The notes under the pieces were generated by a model. It was not told the DNA's origin and made no database searches. It was given only the letters and a program-made list of their open reading frames with translations. 64,000 bases of DNA from Halococcus salsus (GTDB lineage Archaea > Halobacteriota > Halobacteria > Halobacteriales > Halococcaceae), in the NCBI RefSeq assembly GCF_009900715.1, contig NZ_JAAAJC010000001.1:1320277-1384276 (forward strand), read 5' to 3'. The first letter of the stretch is position 1. Each line of letters begins with the position of its first letter. Of this stretch, positions 26,542 through 36,070 are shown one piece after another. Made by a program: the position numbers and the translations under genes.

Positions 26542-27776
26542 ACTACAACTATCGGTATCGGATTCGACCGCCCGACGACGTGGCCAACGAACTCCGTCGC
26601 CACATCGACACCTGCCGACAGTTGTACAACCACTGCCTGTACGTGCTGAACGAGAGCGACGACATTCCCGCCCGCTACGAGGTGCAGGGGACGCTCCCCG
26701 ACCTCAAACAGCGGTGGGGTGGTCTGAAGAACGTTCACTCGAAAGTGCTTCAGATGGTCGTCAAGCGGTTGTACGACAATCTCTCGACGCTCCGTGAACG
26801 AAAGAAGCGTGGATACCGCGTCGGACATCTTCGGTGGAAGCCGCCACGGGAGTACCGTTCGTTGACCTACAATCAGACTGGCTTCAAGCTCGAAAACAAG
26901 AGCGGCCAGCCGACGTTGTGGCTCTCGAAAATCGGTGACATTCCCATCGTACTCCACCGCGAGATACCCGACAACGCGACGGTGAAGCAGGTATCCATCA
27001 AGCGTGAACCGACGGGGGAGTGGTACGCCGTCCTCGGTCTCGATACCGAGGACGAAGCGCCACCGAAGCCTGACAATCCCGAAAAGGCAGTCGGTATCGA
27101 CGTGGGGATACTCAAGTACACCCACGACACCGACGGTCTTTCGGTGGGTTCGCTTGACCTGTCGGACGAACGTGAGCGGCTTGAGCGCGAACAGCGTGCG
27201 CTCTCACGAAAGGACCACGGTTCGGCCAATTACCACAAGCAACGCCGGAAGGTGGCCGAATGTCACGCCGACCTGAAACGGAAGCGTCGGGACTTTCTGC
27301 ACAAGCTCTCGACGTGGTACGCGAAGGAATACGATTTCGTGGCCGTCGAAGCCCTGAACGCGAAGGGACTCATGGAGCTGCCGTCGAACTCTCGCAATCG
27401 AGCATCCGCCGCGTGGGGAACTTTTCTACGGATGCTCGAATACAAATGCGAGCGCGAAGGTGCGTACTTTGTGGACGTTCGACCGCATGGGACCACCAAA
27501 GAGTGTTCTCAGTGCGGCGTTTCGACTGACAAACCGCTATGGGTTCGGCAACACTCGTGTCCTGCTTGTGGATTCGAGTGCGACCGTGACGCGAACGCCG
27601 CTCACAACGTGCTGAACCGTGCTATTGAGAAATCGGATATAGGGATGGGCCAGCCCGAATCAACGCCTGTGGAGACTGGAGCCGCTACGGACACCGAAAT
27701 TCCCTCGGTGTCTGCACGCACCGTCGTAGAAGCAGGAAGCCCCATCCTCAACGAAGCCGCGTCAGCGGCGGAGTAG
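26538..27776 (+). CDS. tnpB: TnpB RNA-guided nuclease (IS605 OrfB)
   Basis: 412 residues. RuvC-type active site: D188 in AVGIDVGILKY, E271 in VAVEALNAKG and D351 in CDRDANAAHN, with a zinc finger of C323, C326, C341 and C344. TnpB proteins use an omega RNA made from the element right end to cut the empty donor site, favouring retention of the element; they are the ancestors of Cas12. The catalytic triad is intact. The last 40 residues (SPILNEAASAAE) overlap the right-end hairpin, so the guide RNA likely overlaps the gene 3-prime end and its guide would be the host flank after about 27830. Confidence 0.93.
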   Translation: MNYNYRYRIRPPDDVANELRRHIDTCRQLYNHCLYVLNESDDIPARYEVQGTLPDLKQRWGGLKNVHSKVLQMVVKRLYDNLSTLRERKKRGYRVGHLRWKPPREYRSLTYNQTGFKLENKSGQPTLWLSKIGDIPIVLHREIPDNATVKQVSIKREPTGEWYAVLGLDTEDEAPPKPDNPEKAVGIDVGILKYTHDTDGLSVGSLDLSDERERLEREQRALSRKDHGSANYHKQRRKVAECHADLKRKRRDFLHKLSTWYAKEYDFVAVEALNAKGLMELPSNSRNRASAAWGTFLRMLEYKCEREGAYFVDVRPHGTTKECSQCGVSTDKPLWVRQHSCPACGFECDRDANAAHNVLNRAIEKSDIGMGQPESTPVETGAATDTEIPSVSARTVVEAGSPILNEAASAAE

Positions 27777-27830
27777 GGTGGGGAGGAGGTCACATGGGAA
27801 CGGCTGGCTACGTGTCTAGAAAAACAGGGA
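27740..27830 (+). ncRNA. Putative right end / omega RNA 3-prime part of the IS605 element
   Basis: A hairpin with arms ccccatcctc and gggtggggagg spans the tnpB stop codon. In related elements the omega RNA scaffold covers the tnpB 3-prime end plus right end, and the guide is the adjoining host DNA. The RNA is inferred from this arrangement only; its ends are approximate. Confidence 0.4.
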
Positions 27831-27998
27831 CGATCGCGGGGTTCCAGACGACGCTGCGGATACGAGGACACAAGTTAGGGAGACAACTGAAACGCGGGCG
27901 CGACGCAGAAATCCGGGCACGTGGGTCCCCGGAGTGTGTACCTCGGGCGGGCGAGAAGGGTGGATGTGGAAGCGTCGGAGCGCTTCGTCGTTCGCTTC

Positions 27999-30500
27999 CT
28001 ATCGCATTCGCTCCATGTCCGGGTCAAACAGCGGCTCGTTCTCGACCGTCGCGCGATACCGTTCGTTTTCGTAGCTCACTTCGACCGACGTCCCCGGCTC
28101 TGCGTACTCGGTCGGCAGGTACGCATACACGATTCCGGCGTCGATGGTGTAGCCGTAGTCGGCACGGCATCCGTAGCCGAGAACCTCCTCACCGTCGAAG
28201 ATCGGATGCCCCGAGTCGACGACCACCCCCGTCTCGTCGAGCGTGAGGGGGACGAGTTGCTGGTCGATACCCTCCTCCCGTGCCTCGAGGATCGCCTCTC
28301 GGCCGATGAACTCGGTGTCGGTATCGACGGCGAAGCCGATGTTGGCCTCGTAGGGGTTGTACTCGGGAGTGACGTCGCTTCCCCAGAGCCGGTAGCCCTT
28401 CTCCAGACTCGTGGAATCGAGCGCCTCCCAGCCCATCGGGACGATATCGTACTCCTGGCCCGATTCCCAGACGATATCCCAGAGTCGTGCGCCGTACTCC
28501 GTCGGTGTGTAGATCTCCCACCCGAGCTCGCCAGCGTACGACAGCCGAAGCATCGTCACGGGGATATCCTCGAGATACGTCTCGCGCACCGAGTAGAACG
28601 GGAACCCGTCGTTGGAGAGGTCCGTTTCGACGAGCGGTTCGAGGAGGTCTCGCGACCTCGGTCCCCAGACACCGATACCCGACCGGCTCGAATCGTGGAC
28701 CGTGACCGAGACGTCCTCGGGTGCGTGGTCCCTTATCCACCGCGAGTGGATCGTCGCGGAGTTGCCACCGCCCGTCGTCAGGAGATACCGGTCCGAGTCG
28801 AGCCGTGCAGCGGTTATGTCCGCGAGGATCCCGCCGTCCTCGTTCAGCATCGCCGCATAGCGCATTCGACCGACCGAGACGTCCATGTCGTTGGTGAGGA
28901 GGCCCTGCAGGAATTCCATCGCTCCCTCGCCGGTGACCTCGATACCGGTGAAGGTGGTCATGTCGAACATCGCCACCCGGTCACGGACCGCTTGGTGTTC
29001 GACCCCCTGGGCCTTCGACCAGTTCCGGCCGATCCAGCCCGACCGGTCGGGAACGTCGTACTCGTCGAGGAGCGACTCGTTCGTCTCGTACCACTGCGGG
29101 ACTTCCCACCCGTTTGTGTCGTAGAACTCGGCACCCAGCTCGTCCTGTCGGTCATAGAACGGGCTCCGTCGGAGCGTGCGTTGGTCCGTCGGTTGCTCAC
29201 GGGGATGGATGAGCTGGTAGACCTCTCGATACTGTTGGGCCCCCCGACCGTACGTGAACTCCCGACTCCCCGCGTGGGGCTGGAATCGGCTGATGTGAGC
29301 GGGGGTGGCGTCGATCCGGTCGCCGTCGAGCCGTGGAACACCGTTCTCCATCCACTCGGCGACGACGCTCCCCGCGCCGCCGGACTGCGTTACCCAGATG
29401 GCGAGCGACCACCAGAGTCCCTCGGTGCCCTCGTCGGGACCGAGGATCGGCATCCCGTCCGGCGTGAAGCAGAACATACCGTTGATCTGTTTCTCCCAGT
29501 CACAGTCGTCGAACGCCGGCACGAGTTCGCGAGCGGCATCGTACGCGGATTTCTCGTGGTCGGGATGGGTGTTCTCGTAGAAGTGCTCGGCCGTGAACTC
29601 CCGAAGGGAGGGATATTCGAGCCCGAGGTCGTCGAGCTTCTCCGGTCCGTAGATGTCCGCCGGATCCACGAGCAGCGGTTCGTGGTTGTACGACCCGACA
29701 CCGTACGATTCGCCGTGCTGGCGGAAGTACTCGGAGAAGTCCTGATGTCGGAGGAGTGGCTGTTCGATCTCCCGTTCGGCCCCGGCGAGCTCCTCCAACG
29801 GCTCGCTCACGAGGTACTGGTGTGAGCAGGGGACGAGCGGGATATCGGTATCGACCATCTCGCCGAACAGGGGCCCCCAGATGTTCGTGGCCACCAGGAC
29901 CTCGTCGCAGTCGATCGGACCGTCCTCGGTGACGACCGCCTCGACCGCCCCGTTTTCGGTCTCGATGCCGGTGACGAGCGTGTTCCCGTAGAACTCGTGC
30001 CCGGCGTCGCGAGCGCGTTCGGCCATCTCCCGGGAGGCATCGACGGCGTGCGCTTTCCCGTCCGTCGGGAGGTAGTACCCGCCGTGAATGACCTCCTCGT
30101 CTATCTGCGGAACGCGCTCGGCTATCTCGGCTGGCGAGAGGAGTTCGCCACCGTCGAACCCGTAGGACTGGCCCCACTCGCGTTTTCGCTTCAGGTGGTC
30201 CCACCGGTCCTCGGTGTACGCGACTTCGATCCCACCCGACATGCGATAGCTGTCGAGGTCGTAGTAGAGGTCACGCGTGTACGCAGCCATGTGGCTCATC
30301 ATCTTCCCGCCGGAGGTCTGATACACCAATCCCGGTGCGTGCGAGGTCGAGCCGCCGGTCTCGAACAGTGGCCCCTGATCCACCACGACCACGTCCTCCC
30401 GACCCTGCTCGGCGAGGTGATACGCCGCCGAACAGCCGACACAGCCCGCTCCCACAACGACGGTTCCAGCCCGCTCGGGTACGGTATCGTCTCTACCCAT
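27999..30500 (-). CDS. Dimethylglycine/sarcosine dehydrogenase-like FAD enzyme with GcvT folate domain
   Basis: 833 residues. Domain order: FAD oxidoreductase (1 to about 370) with VVVGAGCVGCSAAYHLAEQG (G17-x-G19-x2-G22) and a His in GGSTSHAPGLVYQ (H54) at the place where family members attach FAD covalently; an FAO_M linker domain (about 380-430); then GcvT-type aminomethyltransferase domains (about 430-830; GNWS-type entry RNWSKAQGVEHQAV and C-terminal LWGSDVTPEYNPYEANIGF). Known relatives demethylate dimethylglycine or sarcosine and pass formaldehyde-level carbon to THF as 5,10-methylene-THF. Neighbours (BCCT, MTHFR, FolCP, GlyA) fit this. An AT-rich gtttatcatag element lies 22-32 bases upstream. 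Confidence 0.9.
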   Translation of the reverse strand: MGRDDTVPERAGTVVVGAGCVGCSAAYHLAEQGREDVVVVDQGPLFETGGSTSHAPGLVYQTSGGKMMSHMAAYTRDLYYDLDSYRMSGGIEVAYTEDRWDHLKRKREWGQSYGFDGGELLSPAEIAERVPQIDEEVIHGGYYLPTDGKAHAVDASREMAERARDAGHEFYGNTLVTGIETENGAVEAVVTEDGPIDCDEVLVATNIWGPLFGEMVDTDIPLVPCSHQYLVSEPLEELAGAEREIEQPLLRHQDFSEYFRQHGESYGVGSYNHEPLLVDPADIYGPEKLDDLGLEYPSLREFTAEHFYENTHPDHEKSAYDAARELVPAFDDCDWEKQINGMFCFTPDGMPILGPDEGTEGLWWSLAIWVTQSGGAGSVVAEWMENGVPRLDGDRIDATPAHISRFQPHAGSREFTYGRGAQQYREVYQLIHPREQPTDQRTLRRSPFYDRQDELGAEFYDTNGWEVPQWYETNESLLDEYDVPDRSGWIGRNWSKAQGVEHQAVRDRVAMFDMTTFTGIEVTGEGAMEFLQGLLTNDMDVSVGRMRYAAMLNEDGGILADITAARLDSDRYLLTTGGGNSATIHSRWIRDHAPEDVSVTVHDSSRSGIGVWGPRSRDLLEPLVETDLSNDGFPFYSVRETYLEDIPVTMLRLSYAGELGWEIYTPTEYGARLWDIVWESGQEYDIVPMGWEALDSTSLEKGYRLWGSDVTPEYNPYEANIGFAVDTDTEFIGREAILEAREEGIDQQLVPLTLDETGVVVDSGHPIFDGEEVLGYGCRADYGYTIDAGIVYAYLPTEYAEPGTSVEVSYENERYRATVENEPLFDPDMERMR

Positions 30501-30832
30501 ACTTCGTTATCGCTCCGCCGTCTATGATAAACAACCGGGTGAGTTATTGGAGCCGTTTAGTAGACGGGGGTGGTCGATGCCCGAAGCGAGTACAGTAGTG
30601 GTGGAGAAAGTTCGGAATTACACAATACGACGAAGCGACGACCCAACAGCATGAGCCGGCATCGGTACCGAAGGGATGCTGTGAGACGACCGAGTCTGAC
30701 TTATAGGGGTTCGGTTATGGCGACGAACTACTAACCGACGGCAAAGATAATGGACTTCCCATGTTCGCCGCTCGGACAGCGCAAAACGGAGACGAGACGG
30801 GACCCTCCACGACAGCGGAGGAGGGGTGAACG
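30501..30832. other. 332-base divergent promoter region between dehydrogenase and MTHFR
   Basis: Holds the leftward promoter listed above and, towards the right, AT-rich cttataggg near 30699 as a possible rightward TATA element. The stretch ggaggagggg just before 30833 is a good ribosome binding site for the MTHFR gene, so its message has a leader of some length. No gene is visible. Confidence 0.5.
30522..30532 (-). promoter_or_regulatory. TATA-like element of the dehydrogenase-GcvT gene
   Basis: Read on the minus strand, gtttatcatag lies about 22-32 bases before the start at 30500. Its position suits a short-leader archaeal promoter. Confidence 0.45.
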
Positions 30833-31693
30833 ATGTCCGTCGAAAGCCACTCCAGGACGGCGGCCGAGGTGACCGACGAGTTGCTCACCGGTCCTCGATT
30901 CGAGTTGATGCCCTTCGAGAGCTTCGAAGGACAGCTAGAACACCTGCCGGAAGGGGCGACCATCGCCATCACCACGTCGCCGCAGCTCGGTCTCGACGCG
31001 ACGGTCGAGCAGGCCGAGATGGCCGCTGCGCGTGGGTTCGACGTGAGTCCGCACATCGCCGCGCGGTACGTGCGGGACGAGGACCACCTGACCGAGATCG
31101 CTCGCCGTCTCACCGAGGCTGGCGTCACGGACATCTTCGTTCCGGGTGGCGACCGTGAGGAACCGGCGGGGGAGTTCGACTCAGCATACGAACTCCTGAC
31201 CACGCTCTCAGACATCGAGTACTCGTTCGAAGAGGTGGGGATCACCGGCTATCCGGAGGGCCACGACTTCCTCTCGGATCGGGTCCTGGCCGAAGCGATG
31301 GAGAAGAAGGCACCGTTCGCGACGTACATCGTGACCCAGCTCTGCTACGACCCCGACGCCGTCATCGAGTGGATAGAGGAAGTTCGAGGTCGTGGCGTCG
31401 ACCTCCCCATCGAGGTCGGCATACCGGGGGTCATGAAGTACCAACGGTTGCTGAGCATCTCACAGAAGGTCGGCGTCGGCGATTCCGTCCGCTTTCTGAA
31501 GAAGACGACCGGTATCGTCGGATTCGTTCGGCAACTCGTCGGGTCACGCGGCAAGTACACCCCCGACGACCTCATCGAAGGGCTCACACCGTACGCTACC
31601 GACCCCGAGTACGGTATCCGGGGCGTCCACATCTACACCTTCAATCAGACGTCCGACACCGAGTCCTGGCGATGGGGGGCTTTGAGCCAGTAA
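30833..31693 (+). CDS. Methylenetetrahydrofolate reductase (MetF family)
   Basis: 286 residues of an alpha/beta barrel, near the 290-300 of bacterial MetF. It should reduce 5,10-methylene-THF to 5-methyl-THF with a flavin. Family markers: TIAITTSPQLGLDATVEQAE at the first strand, DIFVPGGDRE, GVTGYPEGHD-like GITGYPEGHDFL, and ATYIVTQLCYDPDAVIEWIE, which matches the conserved FITQ-x-FFD segment of MetF. A strong GGAGGAGGGG ribosome binding site precedes the ATG. It lies between the dehydrogenase-GcvT fusion (divergent) and a GcvT-like methyltransferase (same strand), so it links methylene-THF and methyl-THF pools in this island. Confidence 0.87.
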   Translation: MSVESHSRTAAEVTDELLTGPRFELMPFESFEGQLEHLPEGATIAITTSPQLGLDATVEQAEMAAARGFDVSPHIAARYVRDEDHLTEIARRLTEAGVTDIFVPGGDREEPAGEFDSAYELLTTLSDIEYSFEEVGITGYPEGHDFLSDRVLAEAMEKKAPFATYIVTQLCYDPDAVIEWIEEVRGRGVDLPIEVGIPGVMKYQRLLSISQKVGVGDSVRFLKKTTGIVGFVRQLVGSRGKYTPDDLIEGLTPYATDPEYGIRGVHIYTFNQTSDTESWRWGALSQ

Positions 31694-31922
31694 TCAGTAC
31701 GAGAGCCTCGGTAGAAAGCCCAAAGGGTTCGGTTACGATCCGTTTCCACCGTCGAATCGAATTTCAATTCAGGAGGGAACATCCCCTCGAATCGTATACG
31801 TTTCGGGTGTGGATCGACGATTCCGTAGATCGTCTACCTATCCGCGCGGCGGGGGGCAGGTGATAAAGGGGTGTCTTCTTTAACTATTGATCTTATGCTC
31901 CGTGCAGCGGGATTCACAGGCG

Positions 31923-33299
31923 ATGTCGGAGAACCAACCGGCGAGTAGGGAAGGCGAATCGCATCCGAACCATCCGAACGTCGACCAATCGGACCGAACC
32001 GTCCCGCGGAACCTGCGTCAGTCAGGCGACCCGGGCATCGAGATGCTGGTCTCGACCCGTGTGCGAAAGTCGCCGTTCTTCCACAAGTCCTTCGGCGAGG
32101 AGGGCGCGTGGCGCGCGACGGTCTACAACCGCATCTACCACCCGCGTGGCTACGTCGAACCCGAAGAGGGCGGTACCAGCGTCGAACATGACGCCCTCGT
32201 CAACCGTGTGACCCTCTGGGACGTCGCCGTCGAGCGCCAGATCCGCGTGAAGGGTCCCGACGCCGAAGCCTTCGTCAACTACGTCATCACGCGCGACGCG
32301 ACCGAGATCGACGTGATGGCCGGCAAGTACGTCATCCTCTGCAACGAGGACGGTGGCGTTCTGAACGACCCGGTGCTCCTTCGCCCTGAGGAGGACGAGT
32401 TCTGGTTTTCGATCTCGGATTCCACCCTGATGCAGTGGCTCCAGGGCGTCAACGTCGGCGAGGACTACGACGTTGAGATCGACGAGATCGACGTCGCCCC
32501 GATGCAGATCCAGGGGCCCCTCTCCGAGGACGTGATGCGGGAGCTCGTCGGCGACGCCGTGAGCGACGTGCCCTACTACGGCCTGATGGCGGCCGAAGTC
32601 AACGGCTGTGATATCCTGATCAGCCAGACCGGGTTCTCGGGCGAGAAGGGCTACGAGATCTACGTTACGGAAGCGATGAAGAACGCGGACGCCGTTTGGG
32701 ACCCGGTCGCCGAGACGGTGAAGGACCACGACGGCATGGTGATCGCGCCGGGCCACCAGCGCCGCATCGCCGCGGGCATCCTCTCGTGGGGCCAAGACTT
32801 GGACCACGAGACCTCGCCGTTCCAGGTCAACCTCGAATACCAAGTCCCGGACGACAAGGACGCCGATTACGTCGGGAAGGAGGAACTCGAACGCCAACAG
32901 GAGATGGTCGAGAACGGCGAGTACCCCTTCACACAGAAGATGGTGGGGCTCAAACTCGGTGGTGAACCGATCCGGGACTACCCCTCGGACTTCTGGCTGG
33001 TCTCGGATCCCGAGACGGGCGAGGAGTGTGGCTACGTCACGTCGGCGTGGTACAACCCCGAACTCGAAACCAACATCGCGCTGGCGCACGTCCCGGCCGA
33101 AAAGCTCGACGGTGACATCCGGGAAGTCTACGATGGCGAGATCGACACCGAGTTCGAGGTCCACCTCCCCGACGAGTACGCCGAAGCGCCGGGCGAACCG
33201 GTGTTCGCCATGGTCGCGGAAGTGCCGTTCAAGGAGTCGGTGAACCTGAGCGCGCGCGAGCAGGCCAAGCTCAGTGCCAAACAGGAAGCGAGCGAGTAA
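31923..33299 (+). CDS. GcvT/DmdA-like aminomethyltransferase
   Basis: 458 residues of the GcvT fold: folate-binding N-terminal domains (LVNRVTLWDVAVERQIRVKG, then GGVLNDPVLLRPEEDEFWFS), ISQTGFSGEKGYEIYV, and a C-terminal beta barrel with VGLKLGGEPI and CGYVTSAWYNPELETNIALA. It lacks an FAD domain. Relatives include glycine-cleavage T protein, DMSP demethylase DmdA and various O- or N-demethylases that move methyl groups to THF. Glycine-cleavage P and H proteins are absent here, so it is probably not a canonical GcvT. Placing it after MTHFR suggests a THF-dependent demethylase of some osmolyte; the substrate is unknown. Confidence 0.83.
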   Translation: MSENQPASREGESHPNHPNVDQSDRTVPRNLRQSGDPGIEMLVSTRVRKSPFFHKSFGEEGAWRATVYNRIYHPRGYVEPEEGGTSVEHDALVNRVTLWDVAVERQIRVKGPDAEAFVNYVITRDATEIDVMAGKYVILCNEDGGVLNDPVLLRPEEDEFWFSISDSTLMQWLQGVNVGEDYDVEIDEIDVAPMQIQGPLSEDVMRELVGDAVSDVPYYGLMAAEVNGCDILISQTGFSGEKGYEIYVTEAMKNADAVWDPVAETVKDHDGMVIAPGHQRRIAAGILSWGQDLDHETSPFQVNLEYQVPDDKDADYVGKEELERQQEMVENGEYPFTQKMVGLKLGGEPIRDYPSDFWLVSDPETGEECGYVTSAWYNPELETNIALAHVPAEKLDGDIREVYDGEIDTEFEVHLPDEYAEAPGEPVFAMVAEVPFKESVNLSAREQAKLSAKQEASE

Positions 33300-33442
33300 C
33301 GTCCGCCCGCGAGTAACCCCGCTTCCCCGCACCGCAAGCGGGTTCGACGATTCTTTCGTGGTCTCGGATCCCCCGGAAGTGCAAGGGCGATGGAGCTTCA
33401 AACCCGAACAGAGGACTCTCCTTTTCTAGTAGGGAGGAACCG

Positions 33443-35887
33443 TCAGTCCGTCCGTAACGTGTCTTCCGCGGTGGCGATGGCAGCGGCGTTCTCGGCCACC
33501 TCGTGGACACGGACGATGTCGACACCACGGTCGACCGCCAGCGCCGTCGCAGCGACGGTCGGCATGAGGCGGTCGTCGGGATCGGTTCCCGCAGGTTCGA
33601 ACATCGACTTCTGGGAGTGGCCGATCATGAGGGGGGTCCCCAATGCCCGGAACTCGTCCAGTCGGTCAAGTAGGGCAAAGCTTTCGGCTCTACTCTTCCC
33701 GAAGCCGAGCCCGGGGTCGACGATGAGATTCGAACGGTCGATACCCGCCCGCTCGGCAAGCAGAACGCGTTCGGTGAGGGCTTCCAGTACGTCGTGTACC
33801 ACGTCGTCGTATGCGTACCGATGGTCGGGGTCGACGGGTGCCGAGAGGCTGTGCATCAGCACGGCTGGGACGTCGAAGTCGGCGACCACGCGACGCATCG
33901 CGGCGTCTTCGAGCCCGGTCACGTCGTTCACCAGGTCCGCGCCGGCCTCCAACGCCGCCTCGGCGACCGGTGGCTTCCGCGTATCGATCGATATCAACGC
34001 ATTGAGGTCGTCGAGTCGCTCGATGACCGGGAGGACACGGTCGCGTTCCCTGGCGGCCGAAACCGGCTCGGCCCCCGGTCGAGTGGACTCCCCACCGACG
34101 TCCACGATCCCCGCCCCGGCCGCGACCATCCCCTCGGCCCGGTCGACCGCGGACTGAACGGCTCGATAGTCGCCACCGTCGTGAAACGAATCCGGTGTCA
34201 CGTTCAGGATCCCCATGACCGTGGTTTCCTCGTCCCAGGGGTATCCGCTGGCGGTTCCCGCGGTATCCCCTCCGACCCCGGAATCGAGTTCGAGGGCCCC
34301 GCTCAACTCCGCAGCGAGAGCTCCCTCGCCTCGGTCACGCAGTCGCTGAACGAGCCTCCGGAAGTGACTGCGACTCCCCGAGAGAACCACACTGATCTGT
34401 TCGTGGTCGAGAACGCCGGAGACGGCACACGAACCGCCGATCGAGAGCATGACCTTCTCGAGGGTAGCGGCCTCCTCGCGCCGGACCTGTATTCGAAGGG
34501 TACGATGGACGAGTCGGTCGACGTGTTCGTCCCGCTCTTTCGTCGGTACGTCCGAATTTCTCAGTGCCGACCGAGCGCGCCTCGTCGAACTCGTCGAGAG
34601 CGGCGTCGTCGTTCGCGTCCACCGGTCACGGGCCTCGGCGACGGCGTACAACGAACCCGTCGTCACGACGCAATCGTCGGGACCGGCAGCGTGGATGGCC
34701 GAATCGAGTGCAGCCCGGATCGAATCCCGCTTCACGACGTCCGCGTCGGTCTCGCGTCGGAAGACGCCGGCGAGGGTGTCCAGTCCCTGCGAGCGGTCGA
34801 CGGCGGGTTCGGCGAGGAACGCTCGGTCCGTCGAGGGGAGGGAGCGACAGACGCGTCGATGGTCCTTGTCCCGCATCGCCCCGAACACCAGGTACAGGTC
34901 GTCGTACTCGAACCGGTCTAGGAGGGTCGCGAGCTTTTCGGTGGCGTCCGGGTTGTGTGCCCCATCGAGAACCACGAGCGGGTCGTGGCGCATGATCTCG
35001 AATCGACCCGGCCAGTGAACGTTTCGGATACCGCTCTCGATGGTCGATTCGCCGACCGTCGTTCCGAGGTAGTTTCCGACCTGCCGTGCGATCGTCGCGG
35101 CGATGCCGGCGTTTACCGCCTGGTGGCCCCCGAGCAACGGCGTCGGCGTTCGAACGTCCCAATCCGGGCCGACGAGCGAGACACGGGACTCCGTCCTCGA
35201 GACCATCCCCGTCTCGCTCGCGACGACATCCGCTCCCTCGCTTCCGACGGTGACGGTGTCCGTCTCCGCTTCGATCGCTTCGAGTGCGCTCCCGGTCGCT
35301 CCGGTCACGAGACGCACGTCCGACGGAGCGATCTGTACCTGGTCACGAGCGATCGCCTCGACCGTGTCGCCGAGGATGTCCGTGTGTTCGAGGCTCACCG
35401 ACGTCACAGCCGCCGCCACCGGGTCGACGACGCTCGTCGCGTCGTATCGGCCACCGATCCCGACTTCGAGGATGGCTACGTCGACCTCCTTTCGGTCGAA
35501 GTACCAGAGCGCGAGAGCCGTGAAGGTCTCAAAGAACGTCGGTGCGTCGTCCTCGACCGACATCTCGGTTACGTGCGGCCAGACCCGCTCCACGAAGCGT
35601 CCCACCGCCGACTTCGGGATCTTTCGCCCCCGAACCCGGATCCGCTCGCGAAGGTCACTCAGGTCCGGGGAGGTGTAGAGACCGACGTCGAGCCCCGCTT
35701 CGTCGAGGATCCCCTCCAGAACGCGGGCCGTGCTTCCCTTGCCGTTCGACCCGGCGATCTGGACGGCGGTCATCCCTTCGTGGGGATTGTCGAGGGAGTC
35801 GAGTAGGGTAGCCGTCGTCGCCGTCCCCAGCTTCGGGCGAACGCGGCGTAACCGTTCCAAAGCGTTCCTCGCGACGTAGTACTCCAT
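33443..35887 (-). CDS. folCP: Dihydrofolate synthase - dihydropteroate synthase fusion (FolC-FolP)
   Basis: 814 residues. The first 420 or so are a FolC/Mur-ligase fold with P-loop GSNGKGST (46-53), the HEGM and LGVGGRYDATSVVDP-type segments, and the ligase C-terminal domain. From about residue 545 there is a dihydropteroate synthase barrel with MGILNVTPDSFHDGG, VDVGGESTRPGAEPV and DPGLGFGKS. A 110-residue linker joins them. It makes 7,8-dihydropteroate and adds glutamate to give dihydrofolate. Such FolCP fusions are established in haloarchaea. It is convergent with the methyltransferase and probably supplies folate to the C1 enzymes around it. Confidence 0.93.
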   Translation of the reverse strand: MEYYVARNALERLRRVRPKLGTATTATLLDSLDNPHEGMTAVQIAGSNGKGSTARVLEGILDEAGLDVGLYTSPDLSDLRERIRVRGRKIPKSAVGRFVERVWPHVTEMSVEDDAPTFFETFTALALWYFDRKEVDVAILEVGIGGRYDATSVVDPVAAAVTSVSLEHTDILGDTVEAIARDQVQIAPSDVRLVTGATGSALEAIEAETDTVTVGSEGADVVASETGMVSRTESRVSLVGPDWDVRTPTPLLGGHQAVNAGIAATIARQVGNYLGTTVGESTIESGIRNVHWPGRFEIMRHDPLVVLDGAHNPDATEKLATLLDRFEYDDLYLVFGAMRDKDHRRVCRSLPSTDRAFLAEPAVDRSQGLDTLAGVFRRETDADVVKRDSIRAALDSAIHAAGPDDCVVTTGSLYAVAEARDRWTRTTTPLSTSSTRRARSALRNSDVPTKERDEHVDRLVHRTLRIQVRREEAATLEKVMLSIGGSCAVSGVLDHEQISVVLSGSRSHFRRLVQRLRDRGEGALAAELSGALELDSGVGGDTAGTASGYPWDEETTVMGILNVTPDSFHDGGDYRAVQSAVDRAEGMVAAGAGIVDVGGESTRPGAEPVSAARERDRVLPVIERLDDLNALISIDTRKPPVAEAALEAGADLVNDVTGLEDAAMRRVVADFDVPAVLMHSLSAPVDPDHRYAYDDVVHDVLEALTERVLLAERAGIDRSNLIVDPGLGFGKSRAESFALLDRLDEFRALGTPLMIGHSQKSMFEPAGTDPDDRLMPTVAATALAVDRGVDIVRVHEVAENAAAIATAEDTLRTD

Positions 35888-36070
35888 CTCCCGGACTTGG
35901 GAGGGACGTCGTCAAAAAGTCCGCTCCGAGTATATGAACGCTTTTTAATGACGTTGCTCGGTTTCGTCCATCCTAGGCGGGCCGCGGTCGAACCCGAGTG
36001 ACTGTCGTGTCTCGGGCGGCGCGAAGCACATCAGGGAAGCCGGAAGACCCGTGGTCGGACCGGGGGTCGT

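Larger units (their letters stand above)
25960..27830 (+). mobile_element. Complete IS200/IS605-family element (TnpA + TnpB)
   Basis: Contains tnpA (26143-26541) and tnpB (26538-27776), overlapping by ATGA. The left end has an imperfect hairpin, ccctccctc at 26005-26013 pairing with gagtagggaggg at 26042-26053. The right end has a similar one, with ccccatcctc and gggtggggagg at about 27740-27788, starting inside the tnpB 3-prime end. IS605 elements have such subterminal hairpins recognised by the HUH transposase instead of terminal inverted repeats. All catalytic residues in both proteins are present, so it may be active. Exact ends cannot be fixed without an empty site. Confidence 0.85.

Noticed and set aside
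27921..29825. 634-codon plus-strand frame antisense to the dehydrogenase-GcvT gene
   Set aside because: The opposite strand has clear FAD and GcvT motifs; this frame is a shadow.
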